DNA of 64,000 nucleotides from Ochotona curzoniae (Eukaryota > Chordata > Mammalia > Lagomorpha > Ochotonidae): NCBI RefSeq assembly GCF_017591425.1, contig NW_024465369.1, positions 26,400,001 to 26,464,000 on the forward strand, in the 5' to 3' direction. The translations under genes were made by a program, and so were the position numbers. Under the pieces are notes generated by a model that saw nothing but the letters and a program-made list of their open reading frames with translations, searched no databases and was not told the origin of the DNA. Positions 36,433 through 47,724 of the stretch are shown piece by piece. Within the stretch, counting starts at the first letter, position 1, and every line of letters starts with the position of its first letter.

Positions 36433-38994
36433 AAAATTATTAAATGGTTGACATTAAATAGAAAGCATAAGCAACCCTAACTTTATTAAGATAATCATTG
36501 ATAATTATTAATAATAAATTAATCTCTTGTTTTCCCCTATTCACAATTTATAAATTTTAAGCTACAATATTCACTAATTATTTGCTTTGGAAATTATTTC
36601 ATTTTTTAAAATCAATCAATTTTTCTCCATTCGTTGCTTTTAGTTGATACTGTGAATGTTAGCTTTCCAGGTGACTCCACATTTACAGGCAAAATAATGA
36701 ACCTTTACTACAAGGAGAAGTGGCTTTTTCTCATGCAAGGGGGATGTGTATAATTAAGCTAGGGATTTAATAGCACATTTCTTCATTCTGTGGTAAGCTT
36801 GTGGTATCATGCAAAAAATGGAAATAGTATATAATGTGACATTACTAGCCTATAAGAATGTCTTTCAAAGATTCACCTAGTGGTTGAAGAATACGGTCTC
36901 ACTAAACTAAGAGCATAGATGTGGTAGACATCTTCAGGTAAGTCATTATTGAGTCGCCTATAAAATATTTTATATAGAGAATGAAGGCTGACTTCAATGA
37001 ATGTTGTTTATACTAAAGAACTGTATGCCAGAAATACAAGATCCAATATATAACTGCATACAGGTAAAAACACCTGATGTTCAAGACCAAGTACAAAGAA
37101 GATATATTCCAATCATTTCTCAGTTCACTGTTAATTACAGGACAAATGATCCTTGAATGTGTAGAGTGACTGTATTTCTAGTTTACTTGTTAAAAATACT
37201 CACTAGGAAATTCAGCACATACAGTATATTCGTAAGTTAAAATTGATCCCTCATGTAGCAAATCCCAGTGCAAATTTCACATGACAATTACTATTGTTCC
37301 TTACCTTTGTTTATAGAAGTGCTTAAAATGTATATGTAATTTGGCTTTTGATAAATAGATGGAAGATTTCTCAGTTGCTGCACTGTCAAAATCAGGAGCA
37401 ATGGATAGATCTGCCCAAAGCCTTCAATTGTAGTGTGGGGCTAACTTAACACAGTGCTGTAATGTGAAAAATAAAGGCGCTGGTGCACTTCCTTTTTGAG
37501 AATTAAAACTAAATTTACCAGGTGTTGTATGTACATTTTAAAGTTATAGACTCAAACTATAAAATGTTTTGGAGTTTGTGGATTTTATTGAAAGCAGCAG
37601 GCGAAGGACAGAAATATATTCAAAGGGGCATTACTCAATTTGCTTTTTAAGCCGCAAGAGTCAGACTCCTCTTGGTATTCCCCAAATTTTACAGCACTAA
37701 ATCCGTAGCTTTTAGTTCTAAAAAAATTACAGCAATATATCTGCAACCTTTATTTTTTTTAATTTGAAATATGGTGATAGCATGTGCCAATGAAATGACA
37801 ACAAACTGAATGTAGTAATAAGAAAAGAAATGTTACTATTTTTCCTTAAGAAAAAACACACGCATTCACCTCACTGCCAAACAAACCTCTCGATATAAAC
37901 ATTTTGTACACCATTCTTTTGGAACAGGATGAACAGAGCAGTCACGATCAGTTGACAACCCTGGTCTCACGTTAATTTGATTGAGGGTGACTTGCCAACA
38001 TGTCTCACTTTCTCCATTTGAGAGCCCTCAGATAAGAAAAACACAGGGATATTTAGCAGATAGGCTTGGTGACACAATAGAACACAACTTATTGGAGATG
38101 TGTAATTATAGTGATTACTTCGGAAAAGAGAGCAGATACGCTGATGGGAAGAAGTCAACACTGACACAATTACAGGAGCCCAATTCCTTTTGGTCCAGAT
38201 ACAGGCAATCCATACACACTGACCTAACAACAAGACTGCAGAAAGCTTTCCCACCTAACAACATAAATGCACTTACGTTACAAAATGGCATAAGCTGATT
38301 TCCAAAAATGCTGGTACAAAGTCCCCCCCCCCAAACCCCACTCCTCTGTTTTGGCTGGTTTTGATATACCAAATAGATTAGTCAAACAAACAAACAAAAA
38401 ATCCTCCTTCTAAAATTAGCACTGGCCACAAACATCTGGAAAGTTTGCTTCAGAGGAATGCAATGTGTAAATGCTTTTTAAAGCTGCTACATCTACGGCT
38501 CTGAAAAACAAACAATGTGAGACGCCTGGTTGACTCAGTAGCCCCATGGGATCAGTTGTATGGGTATTTAGAGTTAGGGTATGTAATTGAGTAACATCAA
38601 AGCTTGCGAAAACTGTATCATAATATGAAATATTAGGGGAGAAATCTCACCTCTCAGCAATTTGCTAGATTGGAAGCAAAGCAGAACACAAAATTACCTC
38701 AAAACGAGTTCCTCCAGAGCCAGTCTGGAGTAACACCTGACTGCCACTCGAAAAGAAACAGATTCCAAGAGGTTTCCCCCTTGCCTGGCATCACAGCAAC
38801 TTAGTGCATAGATGTGACTGCAGCCTAAGGCTCGTGACTCAGTTCTGAATTTTCTAACATAACCTGATGATTTCTTAGTAACACATGCCCTACACTTATA
38901 AATGTGCTATATGATTATAATATACTTCAAAACCATTTGAACTAATTGAATATGGTTAGGTTTTCTGTGAAATACAAAAAAGACCTTTTCCCCC
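36433..38994. other. FIGN intron, no SINE
   Basis: AT-rich single-copy sequence. The segment 37940-38300 has an open frame of about 100 codons on each strand but no recognisable product, and C10 at 38323-38332 follows. No gene is called. Confidence 0.5.
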
Positions 38995-39260
38995 CCTTAA
39001 TTTAAGAGTCAGAGAAAGCTCCCATTGGCTCTTTTGTACCCTAAATGTTAGTTGAAGTGGTGGTTGAAGTAGGATGGGGGTTGAAGCTGGGAGCCACAAA
39101 CTAAATTCAGGTCTCTATGTGGGTAGCAAGACCCTAAGTACTTGAACTATCACTGCTTGTGTCAGGAAGCTGTAGTCTGGAGCCAAAAACCAAGAATTGA
39201 ATCCAGCCACTTTGAGGCAGAACATGGTGTCTTAACGATTAGAATAAACACCTGTTCCTG
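38995..39260 (-). repeat. CSINE, diverged old copy
   Basis: Antisense: TTTAAGAGTCAGAGAAAGC, GGGTTGAAGCTGGGAGCCAC, 'ACCCTAAGTACTTGAACTAT', GTCTGGAGCCAAAAACCAAG, then AACGATTAGAATAAACACC at the head. A local GTTGAAGT triplication lies at 39051-39085. Confidence 0.65.
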
Positions 39261-39300
39261 CAGAAACATTTTTATACCAGATGTCTATGTACCTATATTT

Positions 39301-39348
39301 CTCTCTTTCTCTCTCTCTCTCTCCCTCTGTGTGTGTGTGTGTGTGTGT
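39301..39348. repeat. (CT)n(GT)n compound microsatellite
   Basis: CT-rich run of about 29 bp passing directly into about ten GT units. Confidence 0.9.
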
Positions 39349-39842
39349 GGGCAGACAACCAAGAGAGAAAGGAATAATGTAGGATGCTGAAAGATGGCAG
39401 CTCAAAGGGCAAGCATGTGTGACAGAGACGTTATCGAATGCAAAAGTGAGTGAGAGAAAGATTCAGGCAGGCAGAAGACAAAAAAAGTCTTGGAAATGAT
39501 TTGTCCTAGGCCAGAGTGGGTACTGAAATCCAAATAACTTCACTTCTTCCACCAGCCTTAGGATGGTCACAAAACATCACATGCAGAGCAGACCTAGAGA
39601 ATAACAGCTTCATTTTGATTTCAGTCATATATTTTTATTTTGGTCCTCAATCTCACCTCAGGGTAGAATGGTTAGAATTAATCAAAACCTTCCTAGTGTT
39701 ATCAAAGCAATGGCTGTTGTCTAACTGATTCAAAGTCATTTTTTCTTCAAACCATTAGTTAAGTCCTATGATGGGGAATAAAATAAAAAGACTTTATTTT
39801 ACTGTTATTAGAAATTTAAGAACTTTTAAACACAGAGTTCTT

Positions 39843-40162
39843 GTGTACTGGCACAATGCCTCAGCATGTTAATCCTTTACCTCCAAGCCCTGAAATTTCA
39901 TATGAATGCCAGTTCATGTCCTGGAGGCTGTACTTCTCATCCAGATCCCTGTACATGGCTGGGAAGGGAAATCAAGAGAGGATGGTACAAGTTCTCTTGC
40001 ACTCATGTGGGAGAACAGGAAGAATCTACTGGCTACTGGCTTTAGATTAGCTCAGCTCCCACTACTGCAACCATTTTGGGCGTGAACTAGCAGATGGAAT
40101 ATCTTTCTGACTCTTCTCTGTAAATCCGCCTTTCCAATTAAAAATAAATAAATCTTTTTTGA
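39843..40162 (+). repeat. CSINE, full length
   Basis: Head TGTACTGGCACAATGCCTCA. Body CCAGTTCATGTCCTGGAGGC, 'GGCTTTAGATTAGCTCAGCT', GGCGTGAACTAGCAGATGG. Tail CTGTAAATCCGCCTTTCC then AATTAAAAATAAATAAATCT. Confidence 0.85.
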
Positions 40163-41029
40163 TTGAGTTTTGATCTGGAACATAACACTTTGCTATATCT
40201 GCAAACATTTTGATATTGCATATAAAATTTAAAGCATCCACACATTTCTTTAGAAAGATTCTCGAAGTCCTTGAGTCAGGTGTATCAACCCATTGTTTAA
40301 TGCTGGTTTTTAGAAAGACAAATAATAATATATACTATCCTTGTTTTACCAAAAACTATTTGAATAATCTGAACAAAATTAGCTCAGTTTAGAAAACCCG
40401 TGATAATCTTCAGTGTACCTATGCCATAAACCTTCGTTTCAACACTAAAATATGTTTCTATGATGAATTTTATTTAAAAAAACGATGGCCCAACTTATAA
40501 CTAAAGTTAATTAATGTCTAGGATGGGTTGGTCATAACACCACATTAGCAGACTTCTTTAAAGTAAATTCTATTTTAAAATATGTTATGTTTAATTCATA
40601 CTTAATGGACTACTCTATTCATCCTCATTGTGTTTTAAGCTAGACTGAAAGCAAGCATTATATCTATTGATGCCTAAAAATACTTTGCATCCAAATTAAG
40701 GCAGAATTACAAAACGGACTCCCTTGTACTTTTAAAAGTACAGCACTAAAATGTTTTGCCATGTGGACAGATAAGATACAAAGAATTGGAAAACCAATAC
40801 TGTGCAACTGGTTTCCAAAGTGGACTCTAGGGAGTTACACCACACAGACATTTAGAATCCTTTCCTGCAGAGTACGGAATCTGACTCTTGTAATTCTTGC
40901 CCGTTAGTAGAATGCAGCAGAAAAACAATGAGCACTTCTAAACTTTAAGAAGTCCTCACAGATTCTCCCCCCCCCTTTTTTTTGGTACCTGACCCATAAT
41001 GTAAAAAATCTCTCATTCTTCTTCAGAGA

Positions 41030-41345
41030 TCATGGGAAGTGCCAATTTGTGTGTTAGTTGAAGCAGTCACAGGCAGAGGAAGAGGCCCTGAGATCAATGC
41101 AAAGAGAAGTCAGCCGATTTCAGATGTCCATCCATTCCACTGAAGTACCAGACATCTATCTGGGTGACCACACTTGGACACTGTAGCATTGGAGCCCTCT
41201 CATGGCTGTGGCCCCAGCAAGCACCACTGTAAAGAATCACTCTCCTAGATTGCTCAGCACCTAATCATGAGAAATAAGCTGTTGCAAGCTACTAAATTTT
41301 GCGTCAATTCATCTCCCAGCAATAGAAAACCGAAATTATTTTGGC
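41030..41345 (+). mobile_element. MLT1-like LTR (ERVL-MaLR relic)
   Basis: The 3' part follows the MaLR LTR tail: GAGAAATAAGCTGTTGCAAG, CTACTAAATTTTGCGTCAAT, CCCAGCAATAGAAAACCGAA, compared with the consensus AATAAATG...GTTTTAAGCCACTAAG...CAGCAATAGAAAACTAAT. The 5' limit is uncertain. It is a solitary LTR with no internal retroviral sequence seen, so it is an inert fossil. Confidence 0.6.
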
Positions 41346-41485
41346 ATGAACATTGTGTTTACAACAGGAAATTCAGAAGATGATAAAGTTTAAGTAGTAG
41401 GAGTGTATCTTGCTGAACACAAAAGAAAAACAGTTAAGTAGTAACTAATCTGCTCACCACGTATCTCATCGAACCTCCTCTCTAT

Positions 41486-41590
41486 CAAGAGTGGTCAGGT
41501 AACATTTGGGCAAGGTTACATAGCTAGGAAATGAAAACCAAAATGTGAAGACAGATTTGATTCTGTAACCTAGGTGTGCTCATTTCATTA
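41486..41590 (-). repeat. MIR relic
   Basis: 'TGGGCAAGGTTACATAGCTA' followed by GGAAATG and 'GACAGATTTGATTCTGTAAC' matches the antisense MIR core (GCCCAAGGTCACACAGCTAGTAAGTGG...GATTCGAACCCAGG). Confidence 0.55.
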
Positions 41591-41712
41591 TTACTGGGCA
41601 GGCTGTCAAGAGGAAGGGAGAGAAGGAAGCTAGAATGACACAGAATCTTGACATTTAGTTATTTGTAGTTAAAAAAAAATCATTCTGAAGCATGCTTATA
41701 CTTTCTGGAAAG

Positions 41713-42014
41713 TGATTTACTTATTAATTAATTCACTAATTAATTTCAAAGACAGAGAGAGATGTTACATCCATGGGTTCATGCTCCAAATGGTAGCAAC
41801 AAAAATGAGCTGGGCAAGCCAAGGAGCCAAGCACTTGATTCTAATCTACCACATGGCTGGTGGAGACCCAAAAACTTGACATCTTTTACTGCATTCTTGG
41901 TGCATTCACAGGGAGCTGGATTAAAAGTAAAGCACCCTCGACTCGAACTGGCATTCCAATATCAAATGCAGGTGTTCCCGAAGGCTTCTTAACCTGCTCT
42001 GTGACAATGTCCAA
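41713..42014 (-). repeat. CSINE, near full length
   Basis: Antisense: GATTTACTTATTAATTAATT, CAAAGACAGAGAGAGATG, 'CAAGGAGCCAAGCACTTGAT', AGGGAGCTGGATTAAAAG, then a B-box complement in CTCGACTCGAACTGGC and a head remnant CTTCTTAACCTGCTC. It abuts another CSINE on the same strand. Confidence 0.8.
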
Positions 42015-42027
42015 ACCACGCTCCCCT

Positions 42028-42295
42028 CCCTTATTTTTTGAAGAGGTAGGAAGACAGATACACTCCCCAAATACGTTCAATGACCAGGTTGGGCCCGGGG
42101 AATGCCAAGAGCCAGAAACTCAATCCAAGTCTCCCTCAAGGATGGCAGAGACCAACTCTACTGCCCTCCAGAGTCTGAATTAGCAGGAAACTAGAATCAA
42201 TAGCCAGAAAAAAAATCTTGAAATCAGATAATCCTATATGGAACATATGTGTCTTAAGCATCAAATTTGCTGCTGAGCCAAATACTCCACCATAG
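42028..42295 (-). repeat. CSINE, diverged, tandem to the previous copy
   Basis: Antisense: TTATTTTTTGAAGAGG, CACTCCCCAAATACGTTC, GCCAAGAGCCAGAAACTC, TTAGCAGGAAACTAGAATCA, and a head remnant CTGCTGAGCCAAATACTCC. Confidence 0.65.
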
Positions 42296-42544
42296 TTATA
42301 CCTTTAAAGATATTTTATGAGTCACTACTTTTGTTTTTATCATATTTGGTGATATCATCATTATTCAACATTATTATTGATATTACCTAGTGTTACAATA
42401 TGGTGATGCATTCAAAGATATTTAAGGTAATTAGACTATATATGAAGTGATCTGAAATTATGTTTCTTTAAATATATAGCATATGTTATTTATGCATCCT
42501 CTGTAATATGTATTTATATAGATATTTAGATAGATAGCATATAT

Positions 42545-42815
42545 TTTTTAAGTTATTTGTTCAACTCATTTAAAATGTAAAGAGAAACAGACATTTCATC
42601 CACTGGTTCTCTTCTCAAACGTGCAAAACAGCCAGGTTGTGACCCGGCTCGATTCCTAAGGGCACAGCTACATTATCTCCTCCAATGTGGGCAACAAAGA
42701 CTCCAAAATCTGAATCATTATCTGCTACCTCCTAGGATGAGTATAAACAGGAATCTATATTGACAGTGGAGATACCGATTCTAAACCAGGCACCACAATG
42801 TGGATGTTACAAGTA
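42545..42815 (-). repeat. CSINE, diverged
   Basis: Antisense: TTTAAGTTATTTGTTC, GAGAAACAGACATTTCATCC, 'AACAGCCAGGTTGTGACCCG', TAAACAGGAATCTATATTGA, and a head remnant AAACCAGGCACCACAATGTG. Confidence 0.65.
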
Positions 42816-44233
42816 GCAATTTCTTTGCAGAGACAAAGGCCTAGCCAGATACATTTATTTTTACTATCGCTCTTTATTTTTAAATGTTTTCTTTTTTTCT
42901 GTTAGTCTATTGCCTGTCTCTAATAGGCATGAAATACTGGACAACCAAACTGATAGAATCTTTGTGGGAAAAAAAAAAAGATGGCATCAAAGTGAGAGAT
43001 CGCAGGGCTGTCCTATGAACAGAAAGCCTAGGCTTTAGTACATGTGCCTTTTAACATAAACTTTGATGATTAGGGTGGCTAGCACTGCCAGATAAGAAAA
43101 TTCTAGATGAGAAAGTTGATAGTAGAGCTACTAGATTGCCTGCAATGTTGTGACTTTGTGTGTGAGCTAAAGAAAAGTTTCTGCTCTGTACAGCTCTAAG
43201 TCCAGAGGCCAGCCTGATGATTTTCAAATTGGTCTCAGTGGGGACCAGGGTGGTACACCAATCCAACAAAAGATGTGGTGCAGACACTGCCATTTATTTG
43301 TGTCTGGCAAATTCTGAAGACTTCTGTCTGTGCATTGCTCTCATCTATTTTGTAATTTGGGATTTTGAGTTTGAGTCAGCTTGGAAACAGAAAGTTCTGC
43401 TGCTAAAATACTTTTGAAAATCAGTGATTTGGAAGATGCATTGTGGCTAAAAAGGGCTGACTGAAAGGGTTGTAGGCTGGCCTCGTAATATTTTGTTCAT
43501 ATTTCTATTTTACATTTAGCAAGAAATATAAGACATTTTTAACAAAAGAGTTATTTTGCTGCTACTCTGCTGGTGGCCACTGTATGACTCAAGCAGTCAT
43601 AATACGGGCAATGACTGTAAATTCAATCCATTCTGTTTGGGAGATATAAGACTTTTGATAGAAAGTCATTACATAGTAGCTAACACGATTTAAGCTAACA
43701 CTAGATCATGTCATTGTTAGCATTAAGATATTCAGCAGGCTAGGATTTCTCAAGAAGTTTCTGAAACGTCTATTTTTAAGAACTTAATTCAAGCAAAACT
43801 TTTATCTATCAATAGCTGTTTCTTTCAGAGTGAACTTAGAATATTCACTGATGAAAATGTGTACAGTTATCTGTTAAGGACATCCACAATTACTGTTGTC
43901 ATACCTCCAGTTAGGCAGTTCAAATTGCTTAAAACTTTGGTAATAACTAGTTGGATCTCTTTGAACAAAGGTCATCTGCCCCTCCATTCCCAGCTTGTAT
44001 AGTGCTTTTTGTACACAGAGCTTGGGGGTTTCTTCACAAAAATACACTAATCAAGACACAAAATACCATTATGGCATATAATCATGTCACAAATTCCATT
44101 ACACAGTAAAAGCTAAATAAAAAATAACAGCTTTGCTGCCTATATTTAAAAAATTTAGATCACTTAGTGTCAGGCAGTTCAGAGAAGAGAATTCCATGAA
44201 AGAGAAGAAGGTGACAGGAACATATCCATTAGC

Positions 44234-44235
<2 letters not shown>

Positions 44236-44292
<57 letters not shown>
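44236..44292. repeat. (CA)28 microsatellite
   Basis: Uninterrupted CA repeat of about 56 bp, followed by CATACACATTT. Likely polymorphic. Confidence 0.95.
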
Positions 44293-44297
<5 letters not shown>

Positions 44298-44569
44298 ATT
44301 TCCACCAAATAAATATGTCAAGAATAAATCTACAAAACAGCTATGGAACTTAGACCAAAGGTTTTCTACAAAGTTTTAATGTATTTTAATAAATAATTCA
44401 ATAATAATAAACTGACTACTTTGTAGTCAATTATACTGGATTATGAGCAAATTCATTCCAAATTTAGACAACAGTATATTATGTGAATTTACATAGTCAC
44501 AATTTCTTCCTGAACTAATTAAAATATATTATGCTCAAGAACTTCACATAATTTTGCTTAAGAAAAAAC

Positions 44570-44886
44570 GTGGCCCAGTGCAGAGGCTCAACAGGCTAAT
44601 CTTCCACTTGCTAGTGTTGGTGTCCACACGGGTTTTGGTTTATGTCCTAGCTGCTCCAGTTCTGATAAAACTCTCTGTTTGTGGCCTAAGAAAACAGCCA
44701 GGATAGTCCAAAGCTGTGGGCCTCTGCACCCGTGTGAGAGACCCAGAGGAGGCTACTGGATCTGGCTTCTGATTTTGTATCAGCTAAGCTCTGGCCATTG
44801 CTGCCACTTGGGTAGTAAAACAGTGGATGAAAAAGTCTCTCTTCTTTGTAAACCTGTCTTTTCATTAAAAAATTTTTTTAAATAAG
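44570..44886 (+). repeat. CSINE, full length
   Basis: Head TGGCCCAGTGCAGAGGCTCA, AACAGGCTAATCTTCC. Body 'GGCCTAAGAAAACAGCCAGG', GGGCCTCTGCACCCGTGTGA, CTGGCCATTGCTGCCACTTG. The tail TGTAAACCTGTCTTTTC is followed by an A/T-rich end. The head wording 'CAACAGGCTAAT' marks a different CSINE subfamily from the 47 kb copy. Confidence 0.85.
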
Positions 44887-45182
44887 AAAAATGAAAATGA
44901 TTTCCATTCTCATATCTTGACCCTCTCAAATACTCTGTATTTCCAAAGGGCCACAACTGTGATTTTTGGAAAATTCTGTGTCTGCTGGATTGAAACTCAA
45001 TTCTAATTATCATTCCTGCCTAATGCATTAGAAAATAAGACCGTGCACAAAATAAGCGAAAACAAAACATGGGTGGTGCATGTGTAGAAACTGTCCAATT
45101 ATTTCAGAGCAACAAATATTGATTTACCTTAGATATAGAGACCTAACTTTGAAGGGAAGCTCTTGTAAAAAGGGTACCTGGT

Positions 45183-45522
45183 GGGCCTGGTGCAATTGCT
45201 CAGTGGCTAAGTCCTCACCTTGCATGGACTGGGATTCCAATATGGGTACCAGTTCATATCCTGGCTGCTCCATTTCCCATTCAGCTCTCTGCTTGTGATT
45301 CTGGGAAACAGTGGAGGATGGCATAATGTCTTGGGACCCTCCCCCATATACGGGAGACCCAGAATAAGCTCCTGGATCCTGGCTTCAGACTGGATTGGCT
45401 CAACTTAGGTCATTCCAGCTACTTGGGGAGGGAACCAGAGAATGAAGGATCTTTTTCTCTATCTCTCCTTCTCTCTGATATCTGCCTTTCTAATAAAAAA
45501 ATAAATCTTAAAAAAAATCTGG
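45183..45522 (+). repeat. CSINE, full length
   Basis: GGGCCTGGTGCAATTGCTCA matches the head of the young 47 kb copy. B-box region GGTACCAGTTCATATCC; body GGGAAACAGTGGAGGATGGC; tail ATCTCTCCTTCTCTCTGATA, then CTAATAAAAAAATAAATCTT. Confidence 0.9.
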
Positions 45523-46079
45523 TACATAACAGGCTTGATAAATACCAGATGACATCATAATGTTCCTCAAAAACTCACAAAGACCTAGGCGCTTTCAAAC
45601 TAGTACCCTTCTAAATGCTCTCTCCATCATGTACACACTCTCACCTATCCTTCATCTTTGGAGTACCTAAGATAATGAACATTAAATAAAAATCAGTAGA
45701 TTTTTTTTTACATCTACATCCTTTTCTCAAATTTATTCAAGATTTAAAGTTTGTCCAGTAAATGGAACATAACCTAATAACAATTAAGAGATAAGCTCTA
45801 GACATGATTTTAGAGTTTGCTGGATTTTTTTTTAATGTTTTAATTGAAAAGCATGAGAAATGGCAAAGCATGAAAGATAGACACAGGTATTCATTTTCTC
45901 TGATGGTTAGTGTCTCAGATGCTGGGCCAGGCCAACACCAGGTGTTCAATCTATCACATCTTGCCATCTTTGGGTATCTAAGAAGCTGAAATTAAAAATG
46001 AATTCAGGATTCAAATGAAAACACCACCCGATATGAGATACGGGCATTTCAAGAGGCATCATTCCCCAGAACTTGGGGT

Positions 46080-46240
46080 TTTAATCCTGCTACTACACAA
46101 CTACAAGATTTCTGGTGATACATTCCAACTTTTCTGGACTTTAGAAAAATTGCTCCAAAGCTTACTTTAGGTAATACATATAGTGTGCTCAGATCACTGA
46201 CTGACACAAAATCAGCACTCAATAAACATTAAATACTCAC
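46080..46240 (+). repeat. MIR/L2 relic
   Basis: 'TGGACTTTAGAAAAATTGCT', then GGTAATACATATAGTGTGCTC and AATCAGCACTCAATAAACAT, follows the MIR 3' half (GATAATACATGTAAAGCGCTTAG...GGCACTCAATAAATG). Confidence 0.5.
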
Positions 46241-46429
46241 ATCACCTTCCAATACCATCAACAAGAGAAGGAATAGTCCTGAGCCTTGCTACAAATTTAT
46301 TCTCATCCCCTTAAAATATAAAACTACTGCTGTACAATGAAAAGGTCTTAAAATGGGAGAAAATGAAATAAGGAAAGTATTTTTGGTATCAAGTTGAAAA
46401 CAGTATTTCTTTTAAGATTTCGAGAAGCG

Positions 46430-46691
46430 GGGCAAGATTGTGGCACAGTGGGCATAGTTGCTTCTTCTGAGGTCAGCACACCATATTACAGTACTGATTC
46501 ATGTCCCTGCTATTCTACTGCTAATCCAAATTTCTGCTAATGTGCCTAACAAAATAGTAGAAGACTGACCAGTGCTTGGGCCTCTGCGATTCATGGGGAA
46601 GACCCAGGTCTTCAAGTTTCCTGACTTTCAACTGGACCAACCTTGGTCACAGGTCATTTGGAGAATGAACTAGCCAATGGAAGATTTTCCC

Positions 46692-46736
<45 letters not shown>

Positions 46737-46762
46737 CTGTTTTTCAAATAAAAAAAAAATTT
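46430..46762 (+). repeat. CSINE with expanded GT tract
   Basis: Head GGGCAAGATTGTGGCACAGT and GGGCATAGTTGC. Body 'AGTGCTTGGGCCTCTGCGAT', GAGAATGAACTAGCCAATGG. In place of the usual CT tail it has (GT)18 at 46699-46734, then ACTGTTTTTCAAATAAAA. Confidence 0.85.
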
Positions 46763-46775
46763 AAGCTTCTATTTA

Positions 46776-47085
46776 GGGGCCAGCATGGTAGCTCTTCAGG
46801 TTAATCATTTAACTGTGAGTGCTGGAATCCTACATGGATGCTGGTTCATGATCCGGTTGCTCCACCTCCCATTCAGCTGCCTGTATGTGGCCTGGGAAGG
46901 CAGCAGAGGATGGTTTAAGTCCCTGGGACCTTGGTCCCACATGTAGAACTAGAAAAAGCTTCTGGCTCCCAGCTTCACATTAGATCAGCTCCAGCTGTTG
47001 TGGCCATCTGGAAAGTGAACCAAAGAATGGACGATCTTTCTGTGTCTGCTTCTCTCGTAAATCTTCCTTTCAAATTAACATAAAA
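46776..47085 (+). repeat. CSINE, full length
   Basis: Head GGGGCCAGCATGGTAGCTC. Body GGCCTGGGAAGGCAGCAGAG, CTGGCTCCCAGCTTCACATT, 'CAGCTGTTGTGGCCATCTGG'. Tail CTTCTCTCGTAAATCTTCC and TTTCAAATTAACATAAAA. Confidence 0.9.
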
Positions 47086-47171
47086 AAAACCAACTACTAA
47101 AAATTGTTATCAAATAGTAAAAGCAGCTCTAAATGTATTAAAATAATCACTGACATAATTATTAATCAGTC

Positions 47172-47355
47172 AGAGCTGAGCTAATTTGAACCCAGGAAAC
47201 AGGATCCCAAGGATTTGGGCTATCCTTTACTGCTTTCCCAGGTCATAAGCAGGGAGCTAGGTAGATCAGTAGTGAAGTGGCCAGGACTAGAACTAGTGCT
47301 GCTGTGGGATACAATCACCACAGATGGAAGATTAGCCTGTTGAGCAACCTCAGAA
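47172..47355 (-). repeat. CSINE 5' part
   Basis: Antisense: 'CCCAGGTCATAAGCAGGGAG', TGGCCAGGACTAGAACTAG (B-box complement), GCTGTGGGATACAATC, TTAGCCTGTTGAGCAACC. The element's 3' half is missing. It ends next to the young plus-strand copy. Confidence 0.8.
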
Positions 47356-47370
47356 AAATGAATGTCTGTA

Positions 47371-47724
47371 GAAATATTTATTTGTTGGGCCTGGTGCGAT
47401 GGCGCAGTGGTTAAGGCCCTCGCCTTGCATGCCTGGGATCCCATATGGGCACCGGTTCTAATCCCGGCAGCCCCACTTCCCACCCAGCTCCCTGCCTGTG
47501 GCCCAGGAAAGCAGTCGAGGACGGCCCAGAGCTTTGGGACCCTGCACCGGCATGGGAGACCCGGAAGAGGCTCCTGGCTTCGGATCGGCATAGCGTCGGC
47601 CGTTGAGCTCACTTGGGGAGTGAACCATGCGACGGAAGATCTTCCTCTCTGTCTCTCTCCTCTCTGTATATCCGCCTTTCCAATAAAATAAAAATAAATC
47701 TTTAAGACAAATGAAATATTTATT
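47371..47724 (+). mobile_element. Youngest CSINE with target-site duplication
   Basis: The element itself runs about 47387-47706. It opens GGGCCTGGTGCGATGGCGCA, with pol III A box TGGCGCAGTGG (47400-47410) and B box GGTTCTAATCC (47454-47464). The body keeps many CpGs (CCCGGCAGCC, GTCGAGGACGGCC, CGGATCGGCATAGCGTCGGC), which decayed copies have lost. The tail is CTGTATATCCGCC and AATAAAATAAAAATAAATCT. A 12-bp direct repeat GAAATATTTATT flanks it at 47371-47382 and 47713-47724, the expected mark of L1-driven insertion. The open frame through it is not a gene. Confidence 0.92.

Noticed and set aside
44236..44292. Regular repeats as a CRISPR-like array
   Set aside because: All regular repeats in the window are mono- to tetranucleotide microsatellites or dispersed SINEs; none has a repeat-spacer structure, and the DNA is mammalian.
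45837..46000. Possible eleventh CSINE in antisense
   Set aside because: Only loose resemblance (AGACACAGGTATTCATTTTC, GGGCCAGGCCAACACCAGG); too diverged to bound, so it is not listed as a feature.
47400..47464. tRNA gene suggested by A and B boxes
   Set aside because: The boxes belong to the tRNA-derived head of a SINE; there is no acceptor stem or anticodon arm that closes properly.
47362..47691. 109-codon plus frame and overlapping 130- and 89-codon minus frames
   Set aside because: They translate the young CSINE and its neighbours; there is no protein family there.
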